From: Fibrobacter sp. UWT2
Lineage (GTDB): Bacteria; Fibrobacterota; Fibrobacteria; Fibrobacterales; Fibrobacteraceae
DNA: 64,000 nucleotides
Reading direction: 5' to 3'
Assembly: GCF_900142545.1 (NCBI RefSeq)
Contig: NZ_FRBF01000001.1
Span: forward strand, 124,001 to 188,000
The notes beneath the pieces were generated by a model that ran no database searches, was not told the DNA's origin, and was given only the letters and a program-made list of their open reading frames with translations. Each line of letters begins with the position of its first letter. The first letter of the stretch is position 1. Positions 6,964 to 14,869 of this stretch are shown one piece after another. A program made the translations under genes and the position numbers.

Positions 6964-8535
6964 TTAACATTCGAGACCTTCTCCGCACTCCTGGCAAGTA
7001 GAACTGCTTGCGCAGGGGAGGAGTTCGTCTACTTCTTGAATTTCCTTGACTCGATCGTCGTCCTTATATCTTAAGTACTTCACGTTTGTGTAGACTTTGC
7101 TCACGGTGAATGTGAGTGCACCTATCTGGAAACTGCTCAATTTTGCGCCGTCAGGGTAAATAACGTCTACGACAATGGTGTCGCCGGAAATTTCGGTGTA
7201 AACCGCTTCTATGACAAAGTTGTTAGAGGCGTTGTAACCATCGTCGCGAATCGAAATGGTTCCGTCCTCATTCCTTGCCATCACGACGCGCGGGGTTACT
7301 GCCATTCCTTGGCGGGGCGAGAGCGTGGCGTTTCTTGCCTGGGCGCGAGTGTCACTGGAGTCAGGAGGCGGCAGGTATTCCCACTTGCCTTCTACGCACT
7401 GGTAGTGACGTTCGTAGAAATACAGCAGCGTGTCCGTGTCGCAGGGTTCCAGGTCGGGCCTGTAGATTCCGTCAGGAATGCCGTCACCGTCGCAATCGCT
7501 GCCCGGATCACAGACGTTTACTAGAGTCCAGTAATTTAAAGCGCATCTGTATTCATCGCCGGTAGCGCAGTCGGTAACGATATCGATGTCCGTATCGGAG
7601 TTGCAGTTGGCACCTTGTTTCAATGCTTCGTTATCTGAAATGTGACGGCAATTTGCGATTTCCTTGCTGGAGCTTGACTTCGGATTGTCTGTGGATGAGG
7701 AAATCGGCGTTTCCGAAGACGAACTCGTGACAATGTCCTTCGAATCGATTACGTTGACCCATTCGTCGTCGGTCTTGCTGGCGGGGCACTTGTCCTTGGC
7801 GATGTCCGACTTTGCCGTGGTACGTTCAATGACCGGATCCTCGCTCACGTCACCGCAGTAGCTGAACAGGAATCGAACGATCTGGTTGCTCGTGTTTTCT
7901 TCGCAGTTCTTGGCTTCGATATCCACGACCTTCATGGTGTCAGGGGAGATGTATTCCAGCACGTGGCCGGCATACTTTTCGTTACCGTAAAGGTTGAAGG
8001 AGTAGAGCGAGCATTCGTTTGTGCCGTTCTTGGTTGCTTCAACCAGGTCGGCGTACTTGGCGGCAGCCTTCGGGAACAGCGCTTCTATAGCGCTGATGTT
8101 CTGCTGTACGAACTTGCGGACGCCCTCGCCATCGAATTCCGTGGAATTTGTGGAGCCGTCCATAGCCGGAGTCCTGGAGACCATTTCGCTCTTGTTGAAT
8201 GCAAGCACGGCCTTGTCGAAGCGGTGCTTGGTCTGCAGACCGTATTGCTGCAGGTAGGCGTCCAGCGAGCCGTCGTTGATCTGCGGAGTCTGTGCATCTC
8301 CGCTCGACGAAGAATTCGTCTGCTGATCGTCTACGCTGCTAGAGGAATTTTGATTCTGATCGCCGATGCTGCTCGAGGATTCGGCACCGGGCGTGCCCGA
8401 GCTGGAGGAACCCTTGTCGGCGATTTCGTTCAATTCTTCAGATGTTCCGGTGAGATCCTTGACTCCGTCGGAATCGCTGCAGCTGGTGCAGAGGAGGGCG
8501 AGTGCGCCCGCGATGCAAATGTTAAGCTTTTTCAT
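6964..8535 (-). CDS. Serine-linker lipoprotein encoded with a TIGR02147 regulator
   Basis: It has 523 residues. The signal MKKLNICIAGALALLCTSC ends in a lipobox with Cys19. Low-complexity Ser runs (about residues 42-80 and again near 270-290) resemble the linkers of Fibrobacter envelope proteins. The body has several Cys residues and an Asp-rich CDGDGIPDGIY segment that may bind calcium. No enzyme motif is seen. Its start overlaps the stop of the TIGR02147 gene by 14 nt, so the two are translationally coupled. It is probably displayed on the outer membrane; the substrate or partner is unknown. Confidence 0.75.
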   Translation of the reverse strand: MKKLNICIAGALALLCTSCSDSDGVKDLTGTSEELNEIADKGSSSSGTPGAESSSSIGDQNQNSSSSVDDQQTNSSSSGDAQTPQINDGSLDAYLQQYGLQTKHRFDKAVLAFNKSEMVSRTPAMDGSTNSTEFDGEGVRKFVQQNISAIEALFPKAAAKYADLVEATKNGTNECSLYSFNLYGNEKYAGHVLEYISPDTMKVVDIEAKNCEENTSNQIVRFLFSYCGDVSEDPVIERTTAKSDIAKDKCPASKTDDEWVNVIDSKDIVTSSSSETPISSSTDNPKSSSSKEIANCRHISDNEALKQGANCNSDTDIDIVTDCATGDEYRCALNYWTLVNVCDPGSDCDGDGIPDGIYRPDLEPCDTDTLLYFYERHYQCVEGKWEYLPPPDSSDTRAQARNATLSPRQGMAVTPRVVMARNEDGTISIRDDGYNASNNFVIEAVYTEISGDTIVVDVIYPDGAKLSSFQIGALTFTVSKVYTNVKYLRYKDDDRVKEIQEVDELLPCASSSTCQECGEGLEC

Positions 8536-9358
8536 TGTTGTTCTCCTTTATGCTTTTGGTAAGCGGGAATAATTGTAAATTCAAACGATAAACCTGTTCG
8601 ATGTTCTTGTCTTCGGCGGCAATCGCAATAATCTTGCGGCGGAATTCGTCGATCATGCCCACGATGCGGTCGTAAGTGTTCTTGGAAACACCCATGGTCA
8701 CGCCGCTAAAGTTGCGTTCGCCGGTAGGCAGCTCAAGTGCCGGGGCGGCGAGTTGAGCCATCTGGCGGTGCATGCCGCGGAGTGCGAGTCGGGTGGCATC
8801 AGGTGTGCCGCTGACGGAAGTTTCGGATTGCGCGAAAGATCCGTCTTTACCTTTTTTGAGAAGTCCGGTCCTAGTCAAAAAATCGAGCGATTCGCGGACT
8901 TCCTGTGCCGAGGTTTCGGCGTAGCACATCTTGGCCATTTCGCCGGGAGTGGCGCCGGGCATCAGAGGTGCAAGTTCACGCATCATGGGGTTGCGCCAGG
9001 TGTCGTAATAGGCGAACAGGTCGCCTTCGAGTACGCGCACCTTGTGGACTTTAGCAATTGCGAGCATGTCCTTGTAGGCAGCCTTTTTGGTTTCTTCGCT
9101 TGCGGCCTGGCCGAACTTGACCATGGCGCGGAAGTAATCCTGTTCAAATCCCGTGAGTCCCATTGCTGCGGCAACACGTTCTACACCGATCTTGCTGAGC
9201 TTGCTCTTTCCGTCGCACACCACCTTCATATAAGAAGAAGAGGTAAAACCGGCGATCTTCGAGAACTCGCGCCACGAGAACGCAGAACTGCGCTTGCGCT
9301 CCTCGTAGTAGTCCAGCAAGAACTGGCGGAAGTCTGAATATTCAATAATCGGTTTCAT
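8522..9358 (-). CDS. TIGR02147-family (Fibrobacter-type) helix-turn-helix regulator
   Basis: The 278-residue protein begins MKPIIEYSDFRQFLLDYYEERKR, the typical N-terminus of the TIGR02147/DUF4423 family. An HTH-like segment follows (SWREFSKIAGFTSSSYMKVV, about 29-48). The family was first defined as a paralogous set in Fibrobacter succinogenes. The start at 9358 is preferred to longer options because AGGATGG sits just upstream and the family motif begins there. It overlaps the downstream lipoprotein gene and presumably controls it or responds to it. A dyad at 9450-9467 may be its operator. Confidence 0.82.
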   Translation of the reverse strand: MKPIIEYSDFRQFLLDYYEERKRSSAFSWREFSKIAGFTSSSYMKVVCDGKSKLSKIGVERVAAAMGLTGFEQDYFRAMVKFGQAASEETKKAAYKDMLAIAKVHKVRVLEGDLFAYYDTWRNPMMRELAPLMPGATPGEMAKMCYAETSAQEVRESLDFLTRTGLLKKGKDGSFAQSETSVSGTPDATRLALRGMHRQMAQLAAPALELPTGERNFSGVTMGVSKNTYDRIVGMIDEFRRKIIAIAAEDKNIEQVYRLNLQLFPLTKSIKENNNEKA

Positions 9359-9449
9359 TGTTTTCCATCCTGTTATGCTAAGAATATATCTCTTTTTTAT
9401 CCGCCTGTCAATACTTTTATGCAACAAAAGTTAAGTTTTTTTATAAAAA

Positions 9450-9467
9450 ATCACAATGTTTTGTGAT
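9450..9467. promoter_or_regulatory. Inverted repeat upstream of the TIGR02147 gene
   Basis: ATCACAA (9450-9456) and TTGTGAT (9461-9467) form a perfect 7-bp dyad with a 4-bp spacer. It is flanked by direct copies of TTTATAAAAAAT (9440-9451 and 9470-9481). It lies about 90 bp upstream of the regulator start, so autoregulation is a reasonable inference. Confidence 0.5.
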
Positions 9468-9538
9468 TCTTTATAAAAAATATTTCTATATGCAACACTC
9501 TGTTCAATATAGAGGGGTCCCCGAGAGAAGGACAATTC

Positions 9539-10201
9539 TCAGACGCCGCGGCGTTCAGGTTCCCAGATTATTTTATGTAACTGGACTTGAAACCGTACGT
9601 TGTTTTCGACCATTGTACGGCTGCCCAGTAGCCAGTTCACGATTTCATCGTTAGATAAATTTCCGAAAACGGGCGAAATGAATAGGTGCGGCATGTCGCT
9701 TTTCTTTTCCGCGAGGCTTTTGACGACGTTTTCGGTTTCTTTGAGGTCTTCGATTGTGCCTACCACAAATTTGAGGACGTCATTGCTTCCGAGCGTCTCG
9801 AGGTTTTCCATCTTCATCTTGGCGGTCATTCCGCTGCTTTTGCATTTCCAGTCCATGGTATAGAATAAGCCGGGAAAATGCCATTTGCAAGGGACGGTCC
9901 CGTTGGTTTCGATGTTGACTCGATAGCCGTTGCCGCTTAGCTGGCGGAGCAGTTCCTCTACATCTTGGTGGATCAGGGGTTCACCGCCGGTAAGCGTTAC
10001 ATGGGTTATGCCGCTGTATTCTTTTATCGCGTCTAAAATCTGAGTGACGCTCATTTGTTTGTAGTCAGAACCTTCGACGGCGTACATCGAATCGCAATAG
10101 GAACATCGCAAGTTGCAGCCGTGAAGTCTTATGAATACGGCGGGGAGCCCTGTTCGGAGGCCTTCACCTTCGATGCTTCTAAATATTTCGCAAACTTTCA
10201 T
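9539..10201 (-). CDS. queE: 7-carboxy-7-deazaguanine synthase QueE
   Basis: A 220-residue radical-SAM enzyme. The N-terminus EIFRSIEGEGLRTGLPAVFIRLHGCN leads into the cluster motif CNLRCSYCDS (Cx3Cx2C, about residues 29-36), and THVTLTGGEPLIH is the SAM-binding GGE motif. It converts 6-carboxytetrahydropterin to 7-carboxy-7-deazaguanine, a step toward queuosine. It is the third gene of queC-queD-queE, starting 3 nt after the queD stop. Confidence 0.95.
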   Translation of the reverse strand: MKVCEIFRSIEGEGLRTGLPAVFIRLHGCNLRCSYCDSMYAVEGSDYKQMSVTQILDAIKEYSGITHVTLTGGEPLIHQDVEELLRQLSGNGYRVNIETNGTVPCKWHFPGLFYTMDWKCKSSGMTAKMKMENLETLGSNDVLKFVVGTIEDLKETENVVKSLAEKKSDMPHLFISPVFGNLSNDEIVNWLLGSRTMVENNVRFQVQLHKIIWEPERRGV

Positions 10202-10204
10202 GGA

Positions 10205-10534
10205 CTAAACCTCGTATTCCACGAGATTGCCTTCGCTTTCCTGGATCTGCACCTTGCAGCAGTGGGGGACTTGTTCGCAAATCCAACGGGCCATGTTTTC
10301 GGCGGTGGGATTTGCATCCATCACGTCGTTTAAGAACTGGTGATCCAGCCTGCCGTGAACGAGTTCCTTGATGCGTGAAAAATCGACGACCATGCCGTTT
10401 TCGTCGAGCGTTTCGGACTGGCAGAACACCGTAATAATCCAGTTGTGGCCATGCAGACCGCGGCATTTGCTTTCGTAGGGGAGCGAGAGCTTGTGCGCTC
10501 CCGAGATTTCCATGCGCTTGATGACTCTGTACAT
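10205..10534 (-). CDS. queD: 6-carboxytetrahydropterin synthase QueD
   Basis: The 109-residue protein has the zinc-binding His residues of the PTPS/QueD fold (ISGAHKL and GLHGHNW). The catalytic Cys region is at YESKCRGLHGH, and PTAENMARWICEQV is the conserved helix. It makes 6-carboxytetrahydropterin from dihydroneopterin triphosphate. It lies between queC (1-nt gap) and queE (3-nt gap). Confidence 0.95.
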   Translation of the reverse strand: MYRVIKRMEISGAHKLSLPYESKCRGLHGHNWIITVFCQSETLDENGMVVDFSRIKELVHGRLDHQFLNDVMDANPTAENMARWICEQVPHCCKVQIQESEGNLVEYEV

Positions 10535-10535
10535 A

Positions 10536-11189
10536 TTACGCTCCGTATTCCGTGGTGTCTTCGATGCCCGCTTCGGCGAGGGCTTCTTTTCGTTCGAGGC
10601 AGGTGCCGCATTTGCCGCAATGGATTTTTCCGCCCTTGTAGCATGACCAGGTTTGGCTGTAATCGATGCCGAGGGCTTTACCCTTGCGGGCGATGTCTGC
10701 TTTAGAAATATTGGTGTAAGGGGCGTCTATAGTAATGCCTGCGTAAGTGCCTGCCGCAATGGCTGCCGACATATTCTTGACGAATTCTTCGCGGCAGTCG
10801 GGGTAAATGGCGTGGTCGCCAAAGTGATTTGCCATCATGACCTTGGTGAGGTCGCGACTTTCGGCAAGGCCTGCGGCTACGGAAAGCATGATTCCGTTAC
10901 GGAAGGGGACTACGGTCGATTTCATGTTTTCGCTGTCGTAACTTCCTTCGGGAATTGCATCTGCGCCTTCTAAAAGCGATGACTTGAAATAGTCATGCAT
11001 GAACTTGAGGGGAATCGTCAGGTGCGGAATCCCGAGCTTTTCGCAGTGGTACTTGGCAAAGGGGATTTCCTGGTCGTTATGGTTGCTACCATAATCAAAT
11101 GAAACGGCGAGCGCGATTTCGTCGGCGCGTTCGTAAAGTAGAGTGGTACTGTCCATTCCGCCGGAAAGTACCAGCAAGGCGTTTTTCAT
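10536..11189 (-). CDS. queC: 7-cyano-7-deazaguanine (preQ0) synthase QueC
   Basis: The 217-residue ATP-pyrophosphatase has the PP-loop LVLSGGMDSTTLL (7-19) and a C-terminal zinc site CYKGGKIHCGKCGTC. It uses ATP and ammonia to turn 7-carboxy-7-deazaguanine into preQ0. It is the first gene of the que operon. The mRNA leader just upstream folds as a probable preQ1-I riboswitch, which fits feedback control by the pathway product. Confidence 0.95.
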   Translation of the reverse strand: MKNALLVLSGGMDSTTLLYERADEIALAVSFDYGSNHNDQEIPFAKYHCEKLGIPHLTIPLKFMHDYFKSSLLEGADAIPEGSYDSENMKSTVVPFRNGIMLSVAAGLAESRDLTKVMMANHFGDHAIYPDCREEFVKNMSAAIAAGTYAGITIDAPYTNISKADIARKGKALGIDYSQTWSCYKGGKIHCGKCGTCLERKEALAEAGIEDTTEYGA

Positions 11190-11195
11190 GGGGGC

Positions 11196-11240
11196 TCCTA
11201 GTTTTGTTTATAGTCAGGATGGATTTCGAACTGACAGCCC
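11196..11240 (-). promoter_or_regulatory. Probable preQ1-I riboswitch upstream of queC
   Basis: On the minus strand, stem P1 is GUCAG (11235-11231) with CUGAC (11217-11213). The loop starts UUCG and is pyrimidine/A-rich. The 3' tail UAUAAACAAAACUAGGAG (11212-11195) resembles the A-rich tail of known preQ1-I aptamers, such as that of Thermoanaerobacter tengcongensis (UUAACAAAACAAGG). The SD (AGGAG) is inside the tail, so ligand binding would block ribosome access. GGGCU at the 5' edge can also pair with AGCCC beside the SD. A TATATTT promoter core lies just upstream (about 11243-11249). Confidence 0.68.
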
Positions 11241-11257
11241 CAAATATAGAAACTTTT

Positions 11258-12572
11258 CTAATTTTTTCCTTCAAACGGAATTAAGGAAACGCAGTTTCGC
11301 TTTTTCTTTGATATGTAGAGCGCCTTGTCGGCAAAAGAAAGCATGTCTGAAACGGTTCCGTCTCCGAATGTTCCGCCAAAACTCATCGTTAGCTTTACAT
11401 TCGGGTAATCTTTCAGTACGATTTTTTTCTGCCTTGGCGCGCATGTGTTCAAGTCTGTTTTTCAGCACTTCATGACTGATGCCCTTGAACGAAATTAAGA
11501 ACTCGTCGCCTCCATAACGTACGATGTGGTCTAAATTACGAACCGATGAACTCAGTATCGATGCTACGGCGGTAAGGGCTGCGTCACCACACTGGTGGCC
11601 GTAATTGTCATTCACATCTTTGAAAAAGTCGATGTCGGCCATTACGACTGCTTGGCAATTCTGTGATGCGAGTATCTCGTCGAAATACTTACGATTCATC
11701 ACTTGAGTCAACGAATCCCTGTAGATTTTATCGTTGATTTCTGTGATTTCGTTAGTTTTATCGGTAAAGCCGAATACGGTTGTTTCTTCGCCAGTTCGCA
11801 CCACCTTCATTTCGACATACTGACCGAGTTCGTTGTGGAATATTTTTGATAAACTATTGCCAACTGGCAAGTATTCTTTAATGTACGACTCGTCAGCCAC
11901 TTTTCTGAGACTGTCCCGATCTTCTTCAAGAACCGTCGTGTCGAGGAGTTTTTCAACAAGTGCTTTGAAGGTCGGTGGTTCTTTCGTAGAGCCAATAGCG
12001 CTTTTGATTCGATCGCTAGTGCGGAAAATTTCCACCTTATCAGTTACAAAATCGACACTGGCAACGGAGGCGTATCCGTTCATGAGGGCATTGATCATGT
12101 TTTGTTGTTTGCGGTTCTGCTCCAAGAGCTCTTTCTCTTGTTCCAGCTTTGTCATTTGCGCGTTCACATTTTCGACAATATACAGGACTCGATGTAGAGG
12201 TTTTTCGTCGCCAATGCGTACAAATATCGCCTTACTCCAACCGTGAATCTTTCCATGAAAAATTTCTGATATCACATTTGAATCCTTCATGCGTTCTGGC
12301 AATGTTGAAAGAATTGTAAAGTTCTTGATGGTTTCAACACTTTCTGGACAAGCAAGATTCGACATGATATTGGTAATGCTTTCTTGTAGAGTGCTACCGC
12401 ACTTCATGAATTTATCGATGAATTCGTTACTCTTGATAGGGAACGCAGTGTTGGTCTCAAGATCAAGTACATGCATCGAAATGTACAGTTCGGTGACGGC
12501 GTGAGTGATAGCTGTGAAAAACTCCGCAGAGTTCACAGGAAGGTCTGCTACAAATTTTTTGTAATTGTCCAT
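11258..12572 (-). pseudogene. Diguanylate cyclase with a frameshift in its GGDEF domain
   Basis: The N-terminal 260 residues look like one or two PAS-type sensor regions. The GGDEF domain follows: DSLTQVMNRKYFDEIL, then the I-site RNLD, five residues, and the intact active site GGDEF. Just past ...HMRAKAEK the frame is lost. The expected end (KDYPNVKLTMSFGG...ADKALYISKKKRN) is in another frame, 11258 to about 11430. The break coincides with a run of seven T (11422-11428); one extra base there restores a full-length protein. It could be a sequencing error, a phase-variable tract or a real null allele. Confidence 0.85.
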
Positions 12573-12715
12573 AAGATCATTGCTCCCTATACCTGTAAAA
12601 TATATTCATTTCAATGAAAAAAAATAAGACCTTTTTCTAAAGAGTGGTGTCATTAATGTTTTTATCCACTTTATTTATAGGAAAATTATGTAAAATGTTG
12701 CTTGGTGTAGGGGAA

Positions 12716-12733
12716 TTTCTATATTTGGCCGCA
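12716..12733 (+). promoter_or_regulatory. bioA promoter with extended -10 TTTCTATATTTGGCCGCA
   Basis: The 18 bases are identical to those before the second bioA (41644-41661) and the GT2 gene. TATATTT ends 8 nt before the bioA ATG and no SD is present, so the transcript is probably leaderless. The rest of 12573-12715 is AT-rich and holds no gene I can see. Confidence 0.62.
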
Positions 12734-12734
12734 A

Positions 12735-14045
12735 ATGAAAAGGCTACTTGATTTTGATAGTGAGCATTTGTGGCACCCATATGCGGCGCTGAAGAATACT
12801 CCGGCCAGGTTCCTTGCAAAATCCGCTCATGGAACGACGATTGAAACGGCCGACGGCTTAAAACTGATTGATGCGGTATCGAGTTGGTGGTGCATGGCGC
12901 ACGGGCATAACGCCCCTGAAATCGTCGAGGCGATTCAGAAGCAGAGTGAAAAAATGTGCCATGTGATGTTTGGCGGCTTTACGCACGAACCTGCGATTGA
13001 ACTTGGCGAAAAACTGGTGAATTTTTTACCGGAAGGTCTTAACAAGATTTTCTTTGCGGATTCAGGAAGCATCGCCGTGGAATGCAGCGCCAAAATGGCT
13101 GTGCAGTACCAGCATTCGCTGGGCCGCTCGGAGCGTTGCAAGTTGGTTGCCTTGAAGGGCGGCTACCACGGCGACACCGCAGGCGCGATGGCTCTTTCTG
13201 ACCCTGACGGAATGCATACGCTTTTCCGCGGAATCATGCCGCATCATTATTTTGCGGAACGCCCGAATTGCCGATTTGACGAGGCTTGGAATCAGGCGGA
13301 TTTTGCTTCGATGGAGCGCGTTGTCGAGGAGCATAAGGATGAAATCGCTGCCGTGATTTGCGAGCCCGTGTTTCAGGGTGGAAACGGTATGTGGCTTTAC
13401 AATGCGGGCTACTTGAAGGCGCTTCGCGAACTTTGCGACCGCTACGGCATCCTGTTGATTCTGGACGAAATCGCTTCGGGTTTTTATCGCACGGGCCCGC
13501 GATTTGCGATGAGTCATGGTGGTGTGAAGCCGGATATCATGTGCATCGGTAAGGCGCTCACGGGCGGAAGCATTACCATGGCGGCCTGCGTTGCGTCCGA
13601 GAAGGTTGCCGAAACGATTACGAATGGCAAAATTCCGGCCTTTATGCATGGCCCGACGTACATGGCGAATCCGTTGGCATGTGCCGCGGGAATTGCTTCG
13701 CTTTCGCTGTTTGAAGGTCGCGATTATGCCACGAGTGTTGCTCGGATTGAAAAGCGCTTGAAGCAGAATCTGGAGCCGCTCCGTGCGCTTGAAAATGCGG
13801 CGGATGTGCGAGTACTTGGTGCAATTGGTGTCTTGGAACTGAAGGTGAAACCTTCGGCGGACGATATTCTGCATGTGATTCGCGAAACTGGCGTGTGGCT
13901 TAGGCCATTCTGCAATTACGTTTACACGATGCCTCCGCTTATTACGACTGATTCTGAAGTTGACCGCATTTGCGAAGCCATCAAGATGATTGGTGAGTGT
14001 GAACCCGCGCCTGTCGTAGAAGGTGAAGACGAATTTCACGAATAA
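12735..14045 (+). CDS. bioA: Adenosylmethionine-8-amino-7-oxononanoate aminotransferase, copy 1
   Basis: A 436-residue PLP-dependent class III aminotransferase. It carries SSWWCMAHGHNAPEIVEAI, LILDEIASGFYRTG and the PLP Lys in CIGKALTGGSITMAA. It converts 8-amino-7-oxononanoate to 7,8-diaminononanoate, using SAM as amino donor. It is the first gene of bioA-bioW-bioF-bioD. By hand count it differs from the second copy (41663-42973) at about 21 of 436 residues. The ATG is preceded by TATATTTGG and no SD. Confidence 0.96.
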   Translation: MKRLLDFDSEHLWHPYAALKNTPARFLAKSAHGTTIETADGLKLIDAVSSWWCMAHGHNAPEIVEAIQKQSEKMCHVMFGGFTHEPAIELGEKLVNFLPEGLNKIFFADSGSIAVECSAKMAVQYQHSLGRSERCKLVALKGGYHGDTAGAMALSDPDGMHTLFRGIMPHHYFAERPNCRFDEAWNQADFASMERVVEEHKDEIAAVICEPVFQGGNGMWLYNAGYLKALRELCDRYGILLILDEIASGFYRTGPRFAMSHGGVKPDIMCIGKALTGGSITMAACVASEKVAETITNGKIPAFMHGPTYMANPLACAAGIASLSLFEGRDYATSVARIEKRLKQNLEPLRALENAADVRVLGAIGVLELKVKPSADDILHVIRETGVWLRPFCNYVYTMPPLITTDSEVDRICEAIKMIGECEPAPVVEGEDEFHE

Positions 14046-14046
14046 G

Positions 14047-14078
14047 GAGATGCCCGGTCATGCCGGGCATGACAAAGT
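14047..14078 (+). repeat. REP-like hairpin between bioA and bioW (copy 1 only)
   Basis: The interval holds ATGCCCGGTCATGCCGGGCATGAC, written here as the dyad ATGCCCGG/CCGGGCAT. The second biotin operon has only 3 nt between the same genes, so this is an insertion or the second copy lost it. Confidence 0.65.
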
Positions 14079-14080
14079 GA

Positions 14081-14848
14081 ATGGAATACTATAGCTTGAA
14101 AATGCGTGCCTCGCAGCAGGTGGGCGAAGGCAAACAGAAACACGAACAGCATATTTCCGGTGCCGAACGCATTGTGGGCCGGGACTCCGTAGAGGCAGTG
14201 TGTACGGCGATGGTACGCCGCGCCATGAATCATTCCAAGGGCGACCCGGATTTTATCAACGTGAAAATCGAAAAGGTTCACGAAAACGATATTCGGATTT
14301 TGAAGGCTTTGCCTGTAACGCGCTTTGATGTAGATACGTGGCAGGAAGGGCTGGACAAGGCTTTTGGACTGATCACTCCGCTGATGGGCTCTGGCTGCGG
14401 GCTCCGTGAAAAGTTGCAGGAACTCTTGCGGGTGACTTTCCCGATGCGTGGCGCGATGCTGTACGATATCTCGACGGGCGAACGCCTGGAACCAGACCAC
14501 GAACGCGGAGTGCGTGCGACTTATATGGATGCTCTGCATTCGAGCGAAGTCGATGGCTGCAAGAATCACTTTAACGAAGCGATTGTGCTTGCGACCAAGG
14601 TGGCGAATGCTCCCGGAATGGTGGCGGAATTCTGCGTGAGCGATGACCCGAATTACGTGACGGGCTATGTCGCGAGCAAGGAACTCGGCTATGTGCGCAT
14701 TATGAAGATGAAGGAAATGGGCGATGAAAACGGAGGCCGCATTTTCCTGTTTGATTCGCGCAAGGCTTCTGCCGAAGAATGCATCGAGTACTTGCAGAAG
14801 AAAAAGGTATTAGTGGATGTCTCCGCAAGTCATCCTGGAACGAAGTGA
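14081..14848 (+). CDS. bioW: 6-carboxyhexanoate-CoA ligase (pimeloyl-CoA synthetase), copy 1
   Basis: This 255-residue BioW activates pimelate to pimeloyl-CoA with ATP and CoA. The family signatures MEYYSLKMRAS, ERGVRATYMDALH and KELGYVRIMKMKE are present. A pathway starting with BioW means pimelate is supplied as such, not through BioC-BioH. The C-terminal residues (ASHPGTK) differ from copy 2 because a repeat element overlaps the gene end. No bioB is in the window, so the final step is encoded elsewhere. Confidence 0.94.
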   Translation: MEYYSLKMRASQQVGEGKQKHEQHISGAERIVGRDSVEAVCTAMVRRAMNHSKGDPDFINVKIEKVHENDIRILKALPVTRFDVDTWQEGLDKAFGLITPLMGSGCGLREKLQELLRVTFPMRGAMLYDISTGERLEPDHERGVRATYMDALHSSEVDGCKNHFNEAIVLATKVANAPGMVAEFCVSDDPNYVTGYVASKELGYVRIMKMKEMGDENGGRIFLFDSRKASAEECIEYLQKKKVLVDVSASHPGTK

Positions 14849-14862
14849 CGGGATCCAGAGAA
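14830..14862 (+). repeat. REP-like element over the bioW 3' end (copy 1 only)
   Basis: GTCATCCTGG, AACGAAGTGA and CGGGATCC lie in order across the bioW stop codon. They resemble the ends of the repeats at 6155-6203 and 48631-48682. In copy 2, bioW and bioF overlap by ATGA with no such insert. Confidence 0.6.
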
Positions 14863-14869
14863 AATTAGC

